Positions 29,072 to 38,416 are shown, counted from the first letter of the stretch. The stretch: DNA of 64,000 bases from Pseudomonas sp. DTU_2021_1001937_2_SI_NGA_ILE_001 (GCF_032463525.1 NZ_CP135971.1:4962501-5026500), one strand, 5' to 3'. Numbers and translations: made by a program. The notes: generated by a model not told the origin, from the letters alone.

Positions 29072-30031
29072 TCAGGGCTTGCGACCCAGGATGACCGCAC
29101 GCATCGGCGCCGGCAGGCCTTCCACGGTACGGCTGTGGTCTTCGGGGTCGAGGAAGTGTTCCAGTGACTGGTAGCGCATCCATTCGGTGCTGCGCTGCTC
29201 CTGGATGCTGGTGGTGCTGACGTCCACGCAGCGTACGTCGCTGAAGCCGGCGCGACGCATCCACAGTTCCAGCGCGGCCACCGAGGGCAGGAACCACACG
29301 TTGCGCATTTGCGCGTAGCGGTCTTCCGGCACCAGCACCTGGCGTTCGTCGCCAGGCACCACCAGGGTTTCCAGCACCAGTTCACCGCCGCGCACCAGGC
29401 AGTCCTTGAGCGCCAGCAAGTGGTCGATGGGGGATTTGCGATGGTAGAGCACCCCCATGGAAAACACCGTGTCGAAGCCCTCTAGGCGCTCGGGCAGGTC
29501 TTCCAGGGCGAATGGCAGGTGCCAGGCCGGCAATTGCGGCAGGTAACGCTGCATGGCCTGGAACTGGCAGAAGAACAGCCAGTTCGGGTCGATGCCGATT
29601 ACGCTCTCGGCGCCGGCACCGAGCATACGCCACTGGTAATAGCCGTTGCCGCAGCCGACATCCAGTACGCGTTTGCCTTGCAGGTCCAGGTGCGGGGCGA
29701 CCCTCGACCATTTCCAGTCCGAGCGCCATTCGGTGTCGACGTGCACGCCGAACACATTGAACGGTCCCTTGCGCCACGGCGACAGGCCCATCAGGGCCTG
29801 ATGCACCTGCGCGCGGGTGGCGTCGTCGCAGTCGGTATCCAGGGTGAAACTGTCCAGCAGGTCAACCCGTTCGGGTTGCAGCGCGGGCAGGGCCTCCAGG
29901 GCGCTGCGCCAGCGCGCCAGGTCACCGTGACCCTTGGCCAGCTTGGTATCCAGCTGGGCTTGCAGGCCTTTGGCCCATTCGGCCAGTGGCGAGCCCGCCA
30001 GGCGGCGGGCCAGTGGTGCGAGATCAATCAT
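29072..30031 (-). CDS. cmoB: CmoB, tRNA U34 carboxymethyltransferase
   Basis: The roughly 319-residue enzyme uses carboxy-SAM to convert ho5U34 to cmo5U34 in wobble positions. It has the SAM-fold glycine loop ([15 protein letters not shown]), an N-terminal helical segment ([16 protein letters not shown]) and conserved [10 protein letters not shown] took ATG 30031, which overlaps the upstream cmoA stop by 4 bases. A longer frame continues upstream but lies inside cmoA. Confidence 0.95.
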   Translation of the reverse strand: MIDLAPLARRLAGSPLAEWAKGLQAQLDTKLAKGHGDLARWRSALEALPALQPERVDLLDSFTLDTDCDDATRAQVHQALMGLSPWRKGPFNVFGVHVDTEWRSDWKWSRVAPHLDLQGKRVLDVGCGNGYYQWRMLGAGAESVIGIDPNWLFFCQFQAMQRYLPQLPAWHLPFALEDLPERLEGFDTVFSMGVLYHRKSPIDHLLALKDCLVRGGELVLETLVVPGDERQVLVPEDRYAQMRNVWFLPSVAALELWMRRAGFSDVRCVDVSTTSIQEQRSTEWMRYQSLEHFLDPEDHSRTVEGLPAPMRAVILGRKP

Positions 30032-30771
30032 GGCAAGGCAATCAGAGAGGCGAAGTTGATGCACTGGAACCACGGCACGACCTTGGAGAAACCGGCCTCG
30101 CGCAGGCGCTGGCGGTGTTCTTCGAGGCTGTCGGGTTTCATCACGTTTTCGATGGCGCTGCGCTTCTGGGCGATTTCCAGGTCGCTGTAGCCGTTGGCGC
30201 GCTTGAAGTCCAGGTGCAGTTCGGTGAGCAGTTCGTGCTCTTCGGTGTCGGCGAAGCGCAGCTTTTCCGAGAGGATCAGCGCGCCGCCCGGCACCAGAGT
30301 CTGGCGGATGCGGCCGAGCAGTTCCAGGCGCCGTTCGGGAGCGATGAACTGCAAGGTGAAGTTCAAGGCCACCACCGAGGCCGGCTGCCAGGGCAGTTGC
30401 AGGATATCGCCCTCGACCACCTCGACCGGCAGCAGCTCCTGGAACATCGAGTCCTGGGCCTTGAGGTACTCGCGGCAACGCTCGACCATGGCGCTGGAGT
30501 TGTCCACGGCCACCACCCGGCAGCCGTCCTGGCGCACATGACGACGCAGCGCCTGGGTCACCGCACCGAGCGAGCAACCCAGGTCGTAGAGCAGGGTATC
30601 GGGCTTGGCAAAGTGCGCGGCCAGCACGCCGAGGTTTTCGACGATGGCCGGGTAGCCGGGCACCGAGCGTTTGATCATGTCCGGGAAGACCCGCACCACG
30701 TCTTCGTTGAAGGCGAAGTCGGGCACTTGGGCCAGGGGCTGGGCGAAGAGGCGATCGGGTTCCTGGGTCAC
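30028..30771 (-). CDS. cmoA: CmoA, carboxy-SAM synthase
   Basis: The 247-residue enzyme makes carboxy-S-adenosylmethionine from SAM and prephenate for CmoB. It has a Rossmann methyltransferase core ([17 protein letters not shown]), YFxF-type N-terminal [22 protein letters not shown] and the conserved LNFTLQFI and SEKLRF motifs. The stop overlaps the cmoB start, so the pair is one transcription unit. Confidence 0.95.
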   Translation of the reverse strand: MTQEPDRLFAQPLAQVPDFAFNEDVVRVFPDMIKRSVPGYPAIVENLGVLAAHFAKPDTLLYDLGCSLGAVTQALRRHVRQDGCRVVAVDNSSAMVERCREYLKAQDSMFQELLPVEVVEGDILQLPWQPASVVALNFTLQFIAPERRLELLGRIRQTLVPGGALILSEKLRFADTEEHELLTELHLDFKRANGYSDLEIAQKRSAIENVMKPDSLEEHRQRLREAGFSKVVPWFQCINFASLIALP

Positions 30772-30866
30772 GGCGGTTCCGGCACGAGGGAGGCAAAGGC
30801 GCGCATTTTAGCCAGTTTGCTGCGCCGCTGCATGGTCGCGTGCCGGTTAGCGGACGAGGTGGCGCG

Positions 30867-31259
30867 TTACTGCACGCGAATCTCGCACTCGAAGCGGTCC
30901 TGGGGCTCGGCCTGCGGCTCCCAGGGCTGCTGATAGGTCATGACCAGGCGCCCGCTGCCGGCACTGCTGGCCTTGTAGCGCCATACCGACTGGCCGCCGC
31001 TGCCGACCATATCCTTGCTCTGGTCGGCGTTGTACACCTCCGGGCCAAGGCTGCGCAGCACGCCGGGGGCCGCATCGCGCACCTGCCAGCGAAAACCGGT
31101 GGTGGGGTTGCTGGGCAGCGAGAGGATCAGCGTCTGGCCGCTGTTCAGGGTCAAGGGACAATCGCTCGGGTCGTCCAGCGAGACGATGGGGTCGGGCTTC
31201 TGGGCGCAGGCGGCGAGCAGGGCGAAGCTGAATGGCGCCAGCAGGCGGACTCGGGGCAT
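30867..31259 (-). CDS. icp: Icp, chagasin-like I42 cysteine-protease inhibitor lipoprotein
   Basis: The 130-residue lipoprotein has a lipobox (LAAC, about residues 14-17). A chagasin/I42 domain follows, with the diagnostic loop NPTTGFRW, a GSGG loop and a C-terminal QQPWEP loop, the three inhibitor loops of the family. It would inhibit papain-like cysteine proteases in the periplasm or outside. ATG 31259 is preceded by AAGGATCTCC. It lies downstream of the Lon-family asrA gene, the same neighbourhood as PA0778-PA0779. Confidence 0.88.
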   Translation of the reverse strand: MPRVRLLAPFSFALLAACAQKPDPIVSLDDPSDCPLTLNSGQTLILSLPSNPTTGFRWQVRDAAPGVLRSLGPEVYNADQSKDMVGSGGQSVWRYKASSAGSGRLVMTYQQPWEPQAEPQDRFECEIRVQ

Positions 31260-31283
31260 GAGGAGATCCTTTCGGCAAGACAG

Positions 31284-31324
31284 GGCCGCAGGATACCGCA
31301 AACGCGGTAGATGATCCTGCGGCC
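31284..31324. repeat. Long hairpin downstream of asrA
   Basis: Outer arms GGCCGCAGGAT (31284-31294) and ATCCTGCGGCC (31314-31324) are perfect over 11 bp. Inner arms ACCGC and GCGGT extend the stem past a 5-base bulge. There is no T-run on the - strand; it may protect the asrA mRNA 3' end or lie in the icp leader. Confidence 0.55.
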
Positions 31325-31364
31325 GTGAGCTTGCGCCTAGAGGCTGCTTGGCGTGTGAAGGCGG

Positions 31365-31398
31365 CAGCCTATTCGCGACCAGGGTCGCTCCCACGACA
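31365..31398. repeat. Degenerate Pseudomonas REP-like palindrome
   Basis: ATTCGCGACCAGGGTCGCTCCCA resembles the common Pseudomonas REP form (TTCGCGGG..CCCGCTCC): the CGCGACC/GGGTCGC arms form the hairpin with a one-base loop. It is the only copy I noticed in this window. Confidence 0.5.
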
Positions 31399-31413
31399 TG
31401 AACCGCCGAAGGC

Positions 31414-33831
31414 TTAGAACAACACCTTGGCCACGTCGGCGAAGCGCTTGGCGAAATGCACCGTCAGGCCTTCCTTGAGGTAGGCCGGCAGTTCCTCGAA
31501 GTTGCCACGGTTCGGCTCGGGCAGAATCAGTTCATTGATCTTCTGCCGGCGCGCCGCGATGACCTTCTCGCGCACCCCGCCGATGGGCAGCACGTGGCCG
31601 GTGAGGGTCAGCTCGCCGGTCATTGCAACGCCCTTCTTCGGCGGCTGGTTGCGGGCCAGGGACAGCAGGGCGCTGGCCATGGTGATGCCGGCGCTGGGGC
31701 CGTCCTTCGGTGTGGCCCCTTCAGGTACGTGCAGGTGCACGAAGGCTTCGTCGAAGAACTTGGCGTCCCCGCCAAACTTGTTCAGGTTGGAGCTGACGTA
31801 GCTGTAGGCGATTTCGGCGGACTCTTTCATCACATCACCCAGTTGTCCGGTGAGCTTGAAGCCGCGGTTGTGGGTGTGGATGCGCGTCGCCTCGATGGGC
31901 AGGGTCGCGCCGCCCATGCTGGTCCAGGCCAGGCCGGTGATCACGCCAGTACCGGACAACACCTGCTCGCTGCGGAACACCGGCATGCCGAGCAGGCCTT
32001 CCAGGTCCTTCGGGCCGATCTTGATGGTCAGGTTCGGTTCGTCGAGCAGCTTGACCACCGACTTGCGGATCAGTTTGCCGAGCAGCTTTTCCAGTTGGCG
32101 TACGCCAGATTCCCGAGCATAGCCCTCAATGACCGCACGCAGCGCCGCGTCGCTGATCGACAATTTGCTTTTGTCCACGCCAGCCTTGTCGAGCTGTTTG
32201 GGCCACAGGTGACGCTTGGCGATGGCCAGCTTTTCTTCGGTGATGTAGCCGGCCAGGCGAATCACTTCCATACGGTCGAGCAGCGGGCCGGGAATCGAAT
32301 CCAGGGTGTTGGCGGTGCACACGAACAGCACCTTGGACAGGTCCAGGCGCAGGTCCAGGTAGTGGTCGAGGAATTCGACGTTCTGTTCCGGGTCGAGGGT
32401 TTCCAGCAGCGCCGAGGCCGGGTCGCCCTGGTAGCTCTGGCCCATCTTGTCGATCTCGTCGAGCATGATCACCGGGTTCATCACCTCGACATCCTTGAGC
32501 GCCTGCACCAGCTTGCCGGGCTGGGCGCCGATGTAGGTGCGGCGGTGACCCTTGATTTCGGCTTCATCGCGCATGCCGCCGACACTCAGGCGGTAGAACG
32601 GCCGCCCCAGGGATTCGGCGATGGAGCGGCCGATGCTGGTCTTGCCCACGCCTGGCGGGCCGACCAGCAAAACGATGGAGCCATTGATCTCGCCCTTGTA
32701 GGCGCCGATGGCGAGGAATTCGAGGATGCGCGCCTTGATGTCGTCCAGGCCGGCATGATGACGGTCCAAAACCTTGCGCGCGTGCTTGAGATCGAGCTTG
32801 TCGACCCCGGTGACGCCCCAGGGAATGGAGCTGGCCCAGTCCAGGTAGTTGCGCGTCACGGCGTATTCCGGCGAGCCGGTTTCCAGCACCTTGAGCTTGT
32901 TGATTTCCTCGTCGATCTTCTTGCGCGCCTGGGCCGGCAGGGTCTTGCCTTCCAGGCGCTGTTCGAACTGCTCGATGTCAGCGCTACGGTCGTCCTTGCT
33001 CAGGCCCAGCTCCTGCTGGATGACCTTGAGCTGTTCCTTGAGGAAGAACTGCCGCTGGTGCTCACCGATCTTGCGGTTCACCTCGGCGGAGATCTCTTTC
33101 TGCAGGCGCGCGACTTCCACTTCCTTGCGCAGCATGGGCAGGACTTTCTCCATGCGCTTGAGCACCGGCACGCAGTCCAGTACCTGCTGCAGCTCCACGC
33201 CGTTGGCCGAGGTCAGGGCGGCGGCGAAGTCGGTCAGCGGCGAAGGGTCGTTGGGGCTGAAGCGATTGAGATAGTTCTTCAGTTCCTCGGTGTAAAGCGG
33301 GTTGAGCGGCAGTAGTTCCTTGATGGCGTTGATCAGCGCCATGCCGTATGCCTTGACCTCGTCGGTCGGCTCGTTGGGCACCTGCGGGTATTCCACTTCC
33401 ACCATGTAGGGCGGGCGGTGGTGCTTGAGCCAGGTCTTGATGCGCACCCGCGACAGACCTTGGGCCACGAACTGCAGGCGGCCATTTTCCCGGCTGGCGT
33501 GGTGGACTTTTACCAGCGTGCCATACTCGGGCAGGGCCTTGGTGTTGAAGTGGCGCGGGTCCTCCTGGGGCGTGTCCATGAAGAACAGCGCCAGGGAGTG
33601 ATGATCCGACTTGCTGACCAATTCCAGGGTTTCCGCCCACGGCTCTTCGTTGACGATCACCGGCAGTACCTGGGCCGGGAAGAACGGGCGGTTGTGGATC
33701 GGGATGATGTACACCTTGTCAGGCAGGTTCTGGCCGGGCAGGACCAGCGAAGTACTGCCCGAACCGAGCGTCACTTCATGCTCGGGGGCTGGTGCGGACG
33801 AATCGTTTGGGTCGGTCTGCTGGTCGCTCAT
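31414..33831 (-). CDS. asrA: AsrA, second Lon-family ATP-dependent protease
   Basis: The 805-residue LonA-type protease has the N-terminal LON substrate domain (about 40-235), coiled-coil region, AAA+ module with Walker A GPPGVGKTS (about 390) and Walker B MLDEID. A C-terminal S16 domain follows, with catalytic Ser in KDGPSAGITMA and Lys in GGVREKVIA. The N-terminal sequence is of the AsrA type (PA0779), a paralogue of housekeeping Lon linked to aminoglycoside and heat stress in P. aeruginosa. A near-consensus heat-shock promoter precedes it. Confidence 0.9.
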   Translation of the reverse strand: MSDQQTDPNDSSAPAPEHEVTLGSGSTSLVLPGQNLPDKVYIIPIHNRPFFPAQVLPVIVNEEPWAETLELVSKSDHHSLALFFMDTPQEDPRHFNTKALPEYGTLVKVHHASRENGRLQFVAQGLSRVRIKTWLKHHRPPYMVEVEYPQVPNEPTDEVKAYGMALINAIKELLPLNPLYTEELKNYLNRFSPNDPSPLTDFAAALTSANGVELQQVLDCVPVLKRMEKVLPMLRKEVEVARLQKEISAEVNRKIGEHQRQFFLKEQLKVIQQELGLSKDDRSADIEQFEQRLEGKTLPAQARKKIDEEINKLKVLETGSPEYAVTRNYLDWASSIPWGVTGVDKLDLKHARKVLDRHHAGLDDIKARILEFLAIGAYKGEINGSIVLLVGPPGVGKTSIGRSIAESLGRPFYRLSVGGMRDEAEIKGHRRTYIGAQPGKLVQALKDVEVMNPVIMLDEIDKMGQSYQGDPASALLETLDPEQNVEFLDHYLDLRLDLSKVLFVCTANTLDSIPGPLLDRMEVIRLAGYITEEKLAIAKRHLWPKQLDKAGVDKSKLSISDAALRAVIEGYARESGVRQLEKLLGKLIRKSVVKLLDEPNLTIKIGPKDLEGLLGMPVFRSEQVLSGTGVITGLAWTSMGGATLPIEATRIHTHNRGFKLTGQLGDVMKESAEIAYSYVSSNLNKFGGDAKFFDEAFVHLHVPEGATPKDGPSAGITMASALLSLARNQPPKKGVAMTGELTLTGHVLPIGGVREKVIAARRQKINELILPEPNRGNFEELPAYLKEGLTVHFAKRFADVAKVLF

Positions 33832-33862
33832 GGGGCACCTGCGAAATTGAACATGCCTGTTT

Positions 33863-33890
33863 AGATGGGGCGAGTGGTCTCAGGTTTCAA
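33863..33890 (-). promoter_or_regulatory. Sigma-32 (RpoH) heat-shock promoter of asrA
   Basis: On the - strand, TTGAAA (complement of 33885-33890) is followed after 14 bases by CCCCATCT (complement of 33863-33870). This matches the RpoH consensus CTTGAAA-N13-17-CCCCATnT except the leading C. The start of transcription would be about 25 bases before the asrA ATG. Confidence 0.85.
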
Positions 33891-34097
33891 TAGCAGCGGT
33901 CGATAGTGTGGCATGGGCGTAACACTGCGTCCGAGAGGGGGCCACAGAGCGCCACTCGTCGGTCGCTGGAGCGCAATATCAAAATGCCTTTATTGGTGCG
34001 TATCTCTGGTCTCCAAGGGCAGCTATGCTGCAAGCCAGATCGCGTGGCCAGGGTGGGCGTAACTTTTCGGCATTGCCGTCGTGAAAGGGTTCAGCCT

Positions 34098-34766
34098 ATG
34101 ACCAAAGTCTTCTCCACGCTGCTGCTTGCGGGACTCTGCGCGTTGTCGATGGCCACGGCCCAGGCGGCCGGTCTCAATGCCCAGGTCTTCGATCGGCAAG
34201 GCAAGCCGCTGGCCAATGCGGTCATCACCCTCAAGGGCGGTACAGGGCCGGCGCCGGTGCTCAAGGCCAGCATGGACCAGCGTGATCAGGAGTTCGTGCC
34301 CAGGGTCCTCGCCGTGCACACCGGCACCCAGGTCAGCTTCCCCAACAGTGATGACATTCGTCACCAGGTGTATTCGTTCTCACCCACCAAGCGCTTCGAA
34401 CTGCGGCTCTACGAGAAAACCCCGTCGGAGCCGGTGCTGTTCGACAAGCCCGGCCTGGTGGTGCTTGGCTGCAACATCCACGACTGGATGCTCGGCTACA
34501 TCTACGTCACCGACGACCCCTGGTACGGGGTGACCGATGAAAACGGCACGCTCAAGCTCGATGCCCTGCCGCCGGGCCGTTATACCGCCACGCTGTGGCA
34601 TTTCAAGAGCGAAGACATGCAGCCGATACCGGGTGGTGACCTGGAGATCCCGGCTGCCGGCCTGAGCAAACGCTTCGATCTGGATGTCGAGGTCAAACCC
34701 GAAGATCTGCCTGCACGGCCTGCACCCGGCGCTTTCGGTGACGCATTTCATAAGGCTGCGCATTGA
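34098..34766 (+). CDS. Periplasmic cupredoxin-like protein (plastocyanin/MauL-type)
   Basis: The 222-residue protein has a signal peptide cleaving near AQAA (about residue 24), a carboxypeptidase-regulatory-like beta domain, and a cupredoxin-type segment. His 89 (IRHQVYSF) and the cluster GCNIHDWM (Cys 125, His 128, Met 131) form the full His-Cys-His-Met set of a type 1 copper site. MauL or plastocyanin-like annotation is common for such proteins, but the electron partner is unknown. ATG 34098 is chosen to give the signal peptide. It is the first gene of a tight four-gene run; the next gene overlaps it by one base. Confidence 0.83.
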   Translation: MTKVFSTLLLAGLCALSMATAQAAGLNAQVFDRQGKPLANAVITLKGGTGPAPVLKASMDQRDQEFVPRVLAVHTGTQVSFPNSDDIRHQVYSFSPTKRFELRLYEKTPSEPVLFDKPGLVVLGCNIHDWMLGYIYVTDDPWYGVTDENGTLKLDALPPGRYTATLWHFKSEDMQPIPGGDLEIPAAGLSKRFDLDVEVKPEDLPARPAPGAFGDAFHKAAH

Positions 34767-37111
34767 TGAAACTTCGTCTGAGCTTCCAGGCGCGTATCGC
34801 CGGCGTGCTCATCGTGCTGTTGCTGGTAGTGGTCAGCGCGGTATACGCGTCGGTGAAGTTCGCCACCGGTGACGCCGTGCGCAGCCAGGCACAGACGCAA
34901 CTGGAAGTCGGTAGCCGGGTCTTCGAACGGCTGATCGACCTGCGCGGCCGCCGCCTGCGCGACGCCGTGCAATTGCTGGCCGCCGACTTCGGCTTCCGCG
35001 ATGCGGTGGCCAGTTCCGATGCCTCGACCATCCGTTCGGTACTGCTCAACCACGGCGGGCGCATCAACGCCAGCGACATGTTCCTGCTGGGCATGAACGG
35101 CATGGTGGTGGCCAGCACCGAGGACAAGGTCCCGGAGGGTTCGCGCTTCGTCTACGACCAGGCCCTGCGCACTGCCAAGCGCAACAATCAGTCGATGCTT
35201 ATCGTGCCCGGCGGCGGAACCCCGCACTTGCTGGTCGAAAGTACCGTACTGGCGCCTCTGCCGCTGGGGCGGGTGGTGATGGGGTTCGCCATCGACAGCG
35301 ACATCGCCCAGGAGCTGCGCTCGCTCAGTGGCCTGGAGGTGTCGTTCCTGACCATCGAGAACGGCCAGCCTGGCAAGCTCATCAGTACCCAGCCCGAGAG
35401 CATGCATCCCGAATTGGTGGCGTATATGCGCAGCGCAGCCGGCGGGCAGATGCACCTGACCGAGAATGACAACCAGAAATTCCTCAGCCAGACCCTGACC
35501 CTGGCCAGCAGTCCCGACAGCCAGGTCATCGCCTTGCTGCAAAGCCCGCTGGACAAGGCCCTGCAAGCCTTCGTGCCGCTCGACGAGAAGATCTTCTGGA
35601 TTTCCCTGGCCGCCTTGGCCGCCTCCCTGATCGGCACGCTGGCTCTGGCTCGCAGCGTATCGCTGCCGGTGCGGGCGCTGGCCCTGGCCGCCAAGCGCAT
35701 CGGTGACGGGGACTACCGCACGCCGGTGACCATGGCCCGGGAAGATGAACTGGGCATGCTCGCCGGTGCGATCAACACCATGCAACGCGGCATCGCCGTA
35801 CGCGAGGATCAACTGGCCCACAATGCCCTGCACGACGCGGTCACCGGCCTGCCCAACCGCACGCTGGTGATGGAGCGCCTGGGCAGCGCGATCGCGACTC
35901 ACCGCAAGATGGCGCTCATGCACCTGGGTATCGAGAACTTCCGCGCCGTTCACGACAGCCTCGGGGTCGAGGCCTTTGACCAACTGTTGCGTACCCTGGG
36001 CCAGCGTTTGCAGTCCAGCCTGCAGGCGGGTGACACTGCGGCCCGGCTGACCGCCCACGAGTTTCTGGTGCTGCTCGATCATGCCAGCACCGACGGCGCG
36101 GTGGCGCGTGCCGACCAGTTGCAGCAGATGCTCGGGGAGGTGCTGCGCATCGACGGGCACGACGTGACCCTGGACTGCGGCATCGGCATTGCCGTCTACC
36201 CCGAGCACGGTGACGCCGCCCAAGAGCTGCTCAATCGCGCGCTGATCGCCTGCAAGGATGCCGCGAAGATGCCTGGGCGTCTGCACATCTACGAAGATGG
36301 TCGAGACCTGGCGCATCAGCGGCAGATCGCGCTGATCCGCGACTTGCGCAGCGCCGCACGCAACGGTGAGCTGCATCTGCACTATCAGCCCAAGCTGGAC
36401 ATCCGCCTGGGCCAGGTACGCCAGGCCGAAGCCCTGCTGCGCTGGAATCACCCGCAGTTCGGCAATGTCTCGCCGGGCGAATTCATCGTTCTGGCCGAGC
36501 GCACCGGCAGTATCCAGTTGCTGACCAACTGGGTCATCGAAGAAGCGATTCGCCAGCTGGACGAGTGGCGTCAGCGCGGCCTGCTGATTCAGCTGTCGGT
36601 CAACGTCTCGGCCGATGACCTGCTGGGCGGCGATCTGGTCGGGCACGTGACCCAGATACTGTCGCAGCATCAGGTCGCCGCCGAGCAACTGATCTTCGAA
36701 ATTACCGAAAGCGCCGTGATGAGCGAGCCCGAGCAGGCCCTGGTGGTGCTCAACCGCCTGCGTGAGTGCGGCATCAGCCTGTCGGTGGACGATTTCGGTA
36801 CGGGCTATTCCTCACTCGCCCATCTGAAACGCCTGCCGGTGCAGGAGCTGAAGATCGACCAGTCCTTCGTGCGTAACCTCGACGAAACCAGCGAAGACGC
36901 GGTGATCGTGCGCTCCACCATCGAAATGAGCCACAACCTCGGGCTCAAGGTGGTCGCCGAAGGTGTCGAGTACCAGCACAGCCTCGACCTGCTCGAGCGC
37001 TGGCATTGCGATACGGCTCAAGGCTACCTGATCAGCCGCCCGCTTACGGCGGCGGCGTTCGAGGCATGGATCGCCAAGAGTCATGAACCCACCAGCCTGA
37101 TGGTCCACTGA
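34766..37111 (+). CDS. Membrane sensor with HAMP, degenerate GGDEF and EAL domains
   Basis: The 781-residue protein has a periplasmic sensory region between membrane helices at about residues 9-29 and 270-292, a HAMP segment (to about 340), a GGDEF domain (about 360-515) and an EAL domain (about 525-775). The GGDEF site is degenerate, TAHEF at about 427, so cyclase activity is not expected. The EAL motif (QAEALLRW, about 553) and DDFGTGYSS are intact, so c-di-GMP hydrolysis is possible. The sensor is translationally coupled to the cupredoxin-like gene (TGATG), suggesting it senses that protein or its redox state. ATG 34766 is preferred to TTG 34763. Confidence 0.88.
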   Translation: MKLRLSFQARIAGVLIVLLLVVVSAVYASVKFATGDAVRSQAQTQLEVGSRVFERLIDLRGRRLRDAVQLLAADFGFRDAVASSDASTIRSVLLNHGGRINASDMFLLGMNGMVVASTEDKVPEGSRFVYDQALRTAKRNNQSMLIVPGGGTPHLLVESTVLAPLPLGRVVMGFAIDSDIAQELRSLSGLEVSFLTIENGQPGKLISTQPESMHPELVAYMRSAAGGQMHLTENDNQKFLSQTLTLASSPDSQVIALLQSPLDKALQAFVPLDEKIFWISLAALAASLIGTLALARSVSLPVRALALAAKRIGDGDYRTPVTMAREDELGMLAGAINTMQRGIAVREDQLAHNALHDAVTGLPNRTLVMERLGSAIATHRKMALMHLGIENFRAVHDSLGVEAFDQLLRTLGQRLQSSLQAGDTAARLTAHEFLVLLDHASTDGAVARADQLQQMLGEVLRIDGHDVTLDCGIGIAVYPEHGDAAQELLNRALIACKDAAKMPGRLHIYEDGRDLAHQRQIALIRDLRSAARNGELHLHYQPKLDIRLGQVRQAEALLRWNHPQFGNVSPGEFIVLAERTGSIQLLTNWVIEEAIRQLDEWRQRGLLIQLSVNVSADDLLGGDLVGHVTQILSQHQVAAEQLIFEITESAVMSEPEQALVVLNRLRECGISLSVDDFGTGYSSLAHLKRLPVQELKIDQSFVRNLDETSEDAVIVRSTIEMSHNLGLKVVAEGVEYQHSLDLLERWHCDTAQGYLISRPLTAAAFEAWIAKSHEPTSLMVH

Positions 37112-37112
37112 T

Positions 37113-37973
37113 ATGCACTACAAGAATGCGTTGTTACTGGGGTGCTTGCTGGGCGTCATGGCGCCCATTGCCGAAGCCGACGGACGCCTGGTGGCCACGG
37201 GCGGTGCCAACAGTATCGAGGGTGCGGCTGGTGGTGGTATCACGCCCTGGGCCGTTCTTACCGGCTATGGCGAGGAGGGGGAGTGGGGCGCCAGTGCCTT
37301 CGCCACCCATGTCGACCTGCCGGACTACGCCCTGGATGTGGCGGGCATGGCGGTGGCCTACGGTAACCGTGTGGAGTTCTCCTACGCGCACCAGCGTTTC
37401 GACCTTGGCACCCTGCAGCACAAACTGAGCCTGCCGGATGACAACTTCACCCAGGACATTTTCGGCGTGAAGGTGCGCCTGTTCGGCGACCTGATCTTCG
37501 ACGACCTGCCGCAGGTTTCCCTGGGCGTGCAGTACAAGCACCAGAACGACTTCCTGATTCCCAGCCTGGTGGGCGCCAAGCGTGATGCCGATGTCGAGGG
37601 TTACCTGACCGCCAGCCGCCTGTTCATTGGCGGGGCCTTTGGCTACAACCTGCTGGTCAACGGTGGTGTGCGCTACAGCCGCGCCAACGAAACCGGCCTG
37701 CTGGGCTTCGGCGGCGACCGGCGTGACAGCCGCAGCCTGCTCAAGGAAGGTTCGCTGGCCGTGCTGTTCAACCCGCATTGGGCGGTGGGCGTGGAGTACC
37801 GCGAAAAGCCAGACAACCTGTCGTTCGCCGGGGAAAGCGACTGGGCTGACGTGTTCGTCGGCTGGTTCCCCAGCAAGCATTTCTCCGTCGTGCTGGCCTA
37901 CGCGCGGTTGGGCGAGATCGCCACGCTGGATAACCAGAACGGCACCTATCTGTCCTTGCAGGGGAGTTTCTGA
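37113..37973 (+). CDS. DUF3034 family exported protein, probable outer-membrane beta-barrel
   Basis: The 286-residue protein has a signal peptide (about 22 residues, ending EADG) and a body rich in alternating hydrophobic/aromatic strands. Gly-rich turns (GGGITPWAVLTGYG) and a terminal Phe (LQGSF) are typical of outer-membrane barrels. I assign it to DUF3034 from the overall pattern. The function is unknown. It begins one base after the EAL protein stop and overlaps the next gene by one base, so it belongs to the same operon. Confidence 0.75.
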   Translation: MHYKNALLLGCLLGVMAPIAEADGRLVATGGANSIEGAAGGGITPWAVLTGYGEEGEWGASAFATHVDLPDYALDVAGMAVAYGNRVEFSYAHQRFDLGTLQHKLSLPDDNFTQDIFGVKVRLFGDLIFDDLPQVSLGVQYKHQNDFLIPSLVGAKRDADVEGYLTASRLFIGGAFGYNLLVNGGVRYSRANETGLLGFGGDRRDSRSLLKEGSLAVLFNPHWAVGVEYREKPDNLSFAGESDWADVFVGWFPSKHFSVVLAYARLGEIATLDNQNGTYLSLQGSF

Positions 37974-38395
37974 TGAAGCCGGTCTTGACTCTGTTGCTGG
38001 CCTTGCTGCTGGCAGCCTGTGCGCAACAGCCACCCAAGGATGACAGCCTGTACCAGGCGCTGGGCCAGCGCGCCGGGATCCAGCGTATCGTCGAAGGCAT
38101 GTTGCTCAACGTGGCCAAGGACGAGCGCATCGTCGAGCGGTTTCGCAAGATCGACATTGTACGTTTGCGTGACAAGCTGGTTGAGCAGTTCTGCGCCGAG
38201 GCTGGGGGGCCCTGCACCTATACCGGCGCCAGCATGGCCGAGTCGCACAAGGGCCAGAACCTGAGCCCGAGCGATTTCAACGCGCTGGTGGAAGACCTGA
38301 TCGACGCGATGGACGCCGAGAACATTCCCGTCCCGGTGCAGAACCGCCTGATCGGTCGCCTGGCGCCGATGCGTGGCGAGGTGATTCGCAAGTGA
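37973..38395 (+). CDS. Group I truncated haemoglobin-like lipoprotein
   Basis: The 140-residue protein has a lipoprotein signal (LLAAC, lipobox at about residues 12-16), then a group I truncated globin fold. SLYQALGQRAGIQRIVEGML is the helix A-B region. YTGASMAESHKGQNLSPSDF contains the conserved proximal His used for haem binding. Truncated globins bind O2 or NO; envelope anchoring is unusual, as most are cytoplasmic. It is the last gene of the cupredoxin-EAL-DUF3034 operon and is followed by a hairpin. Confidence 0.85.
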   Translation: MKPVLTLLLALLLAACAQQPPKDDSLYQALGQRAGIQRIVEGMLLNVAKDERIVERFRKIDIVRLRDKLVEQFCAEAGGPCTYTGASMAESHKGQNLSPSDFNALVEDLIDAMDAENIPVPVQNRLIGRLAPMRGEVIRK

Positions 38396-38416
38396 ATTGC
38401 CAAGCCCAGTGAACGC

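Noticed and set aside
29072..30796. cmoB frame extended to 30796
   Set aside because: The extra 255 codons are in another frame of cmoA; the family start is at 30031.
31456..33315. 619-codon frame antisense to asrA
   Set aside because: Shadow of the protease gene; composition is the complement of a known protein.
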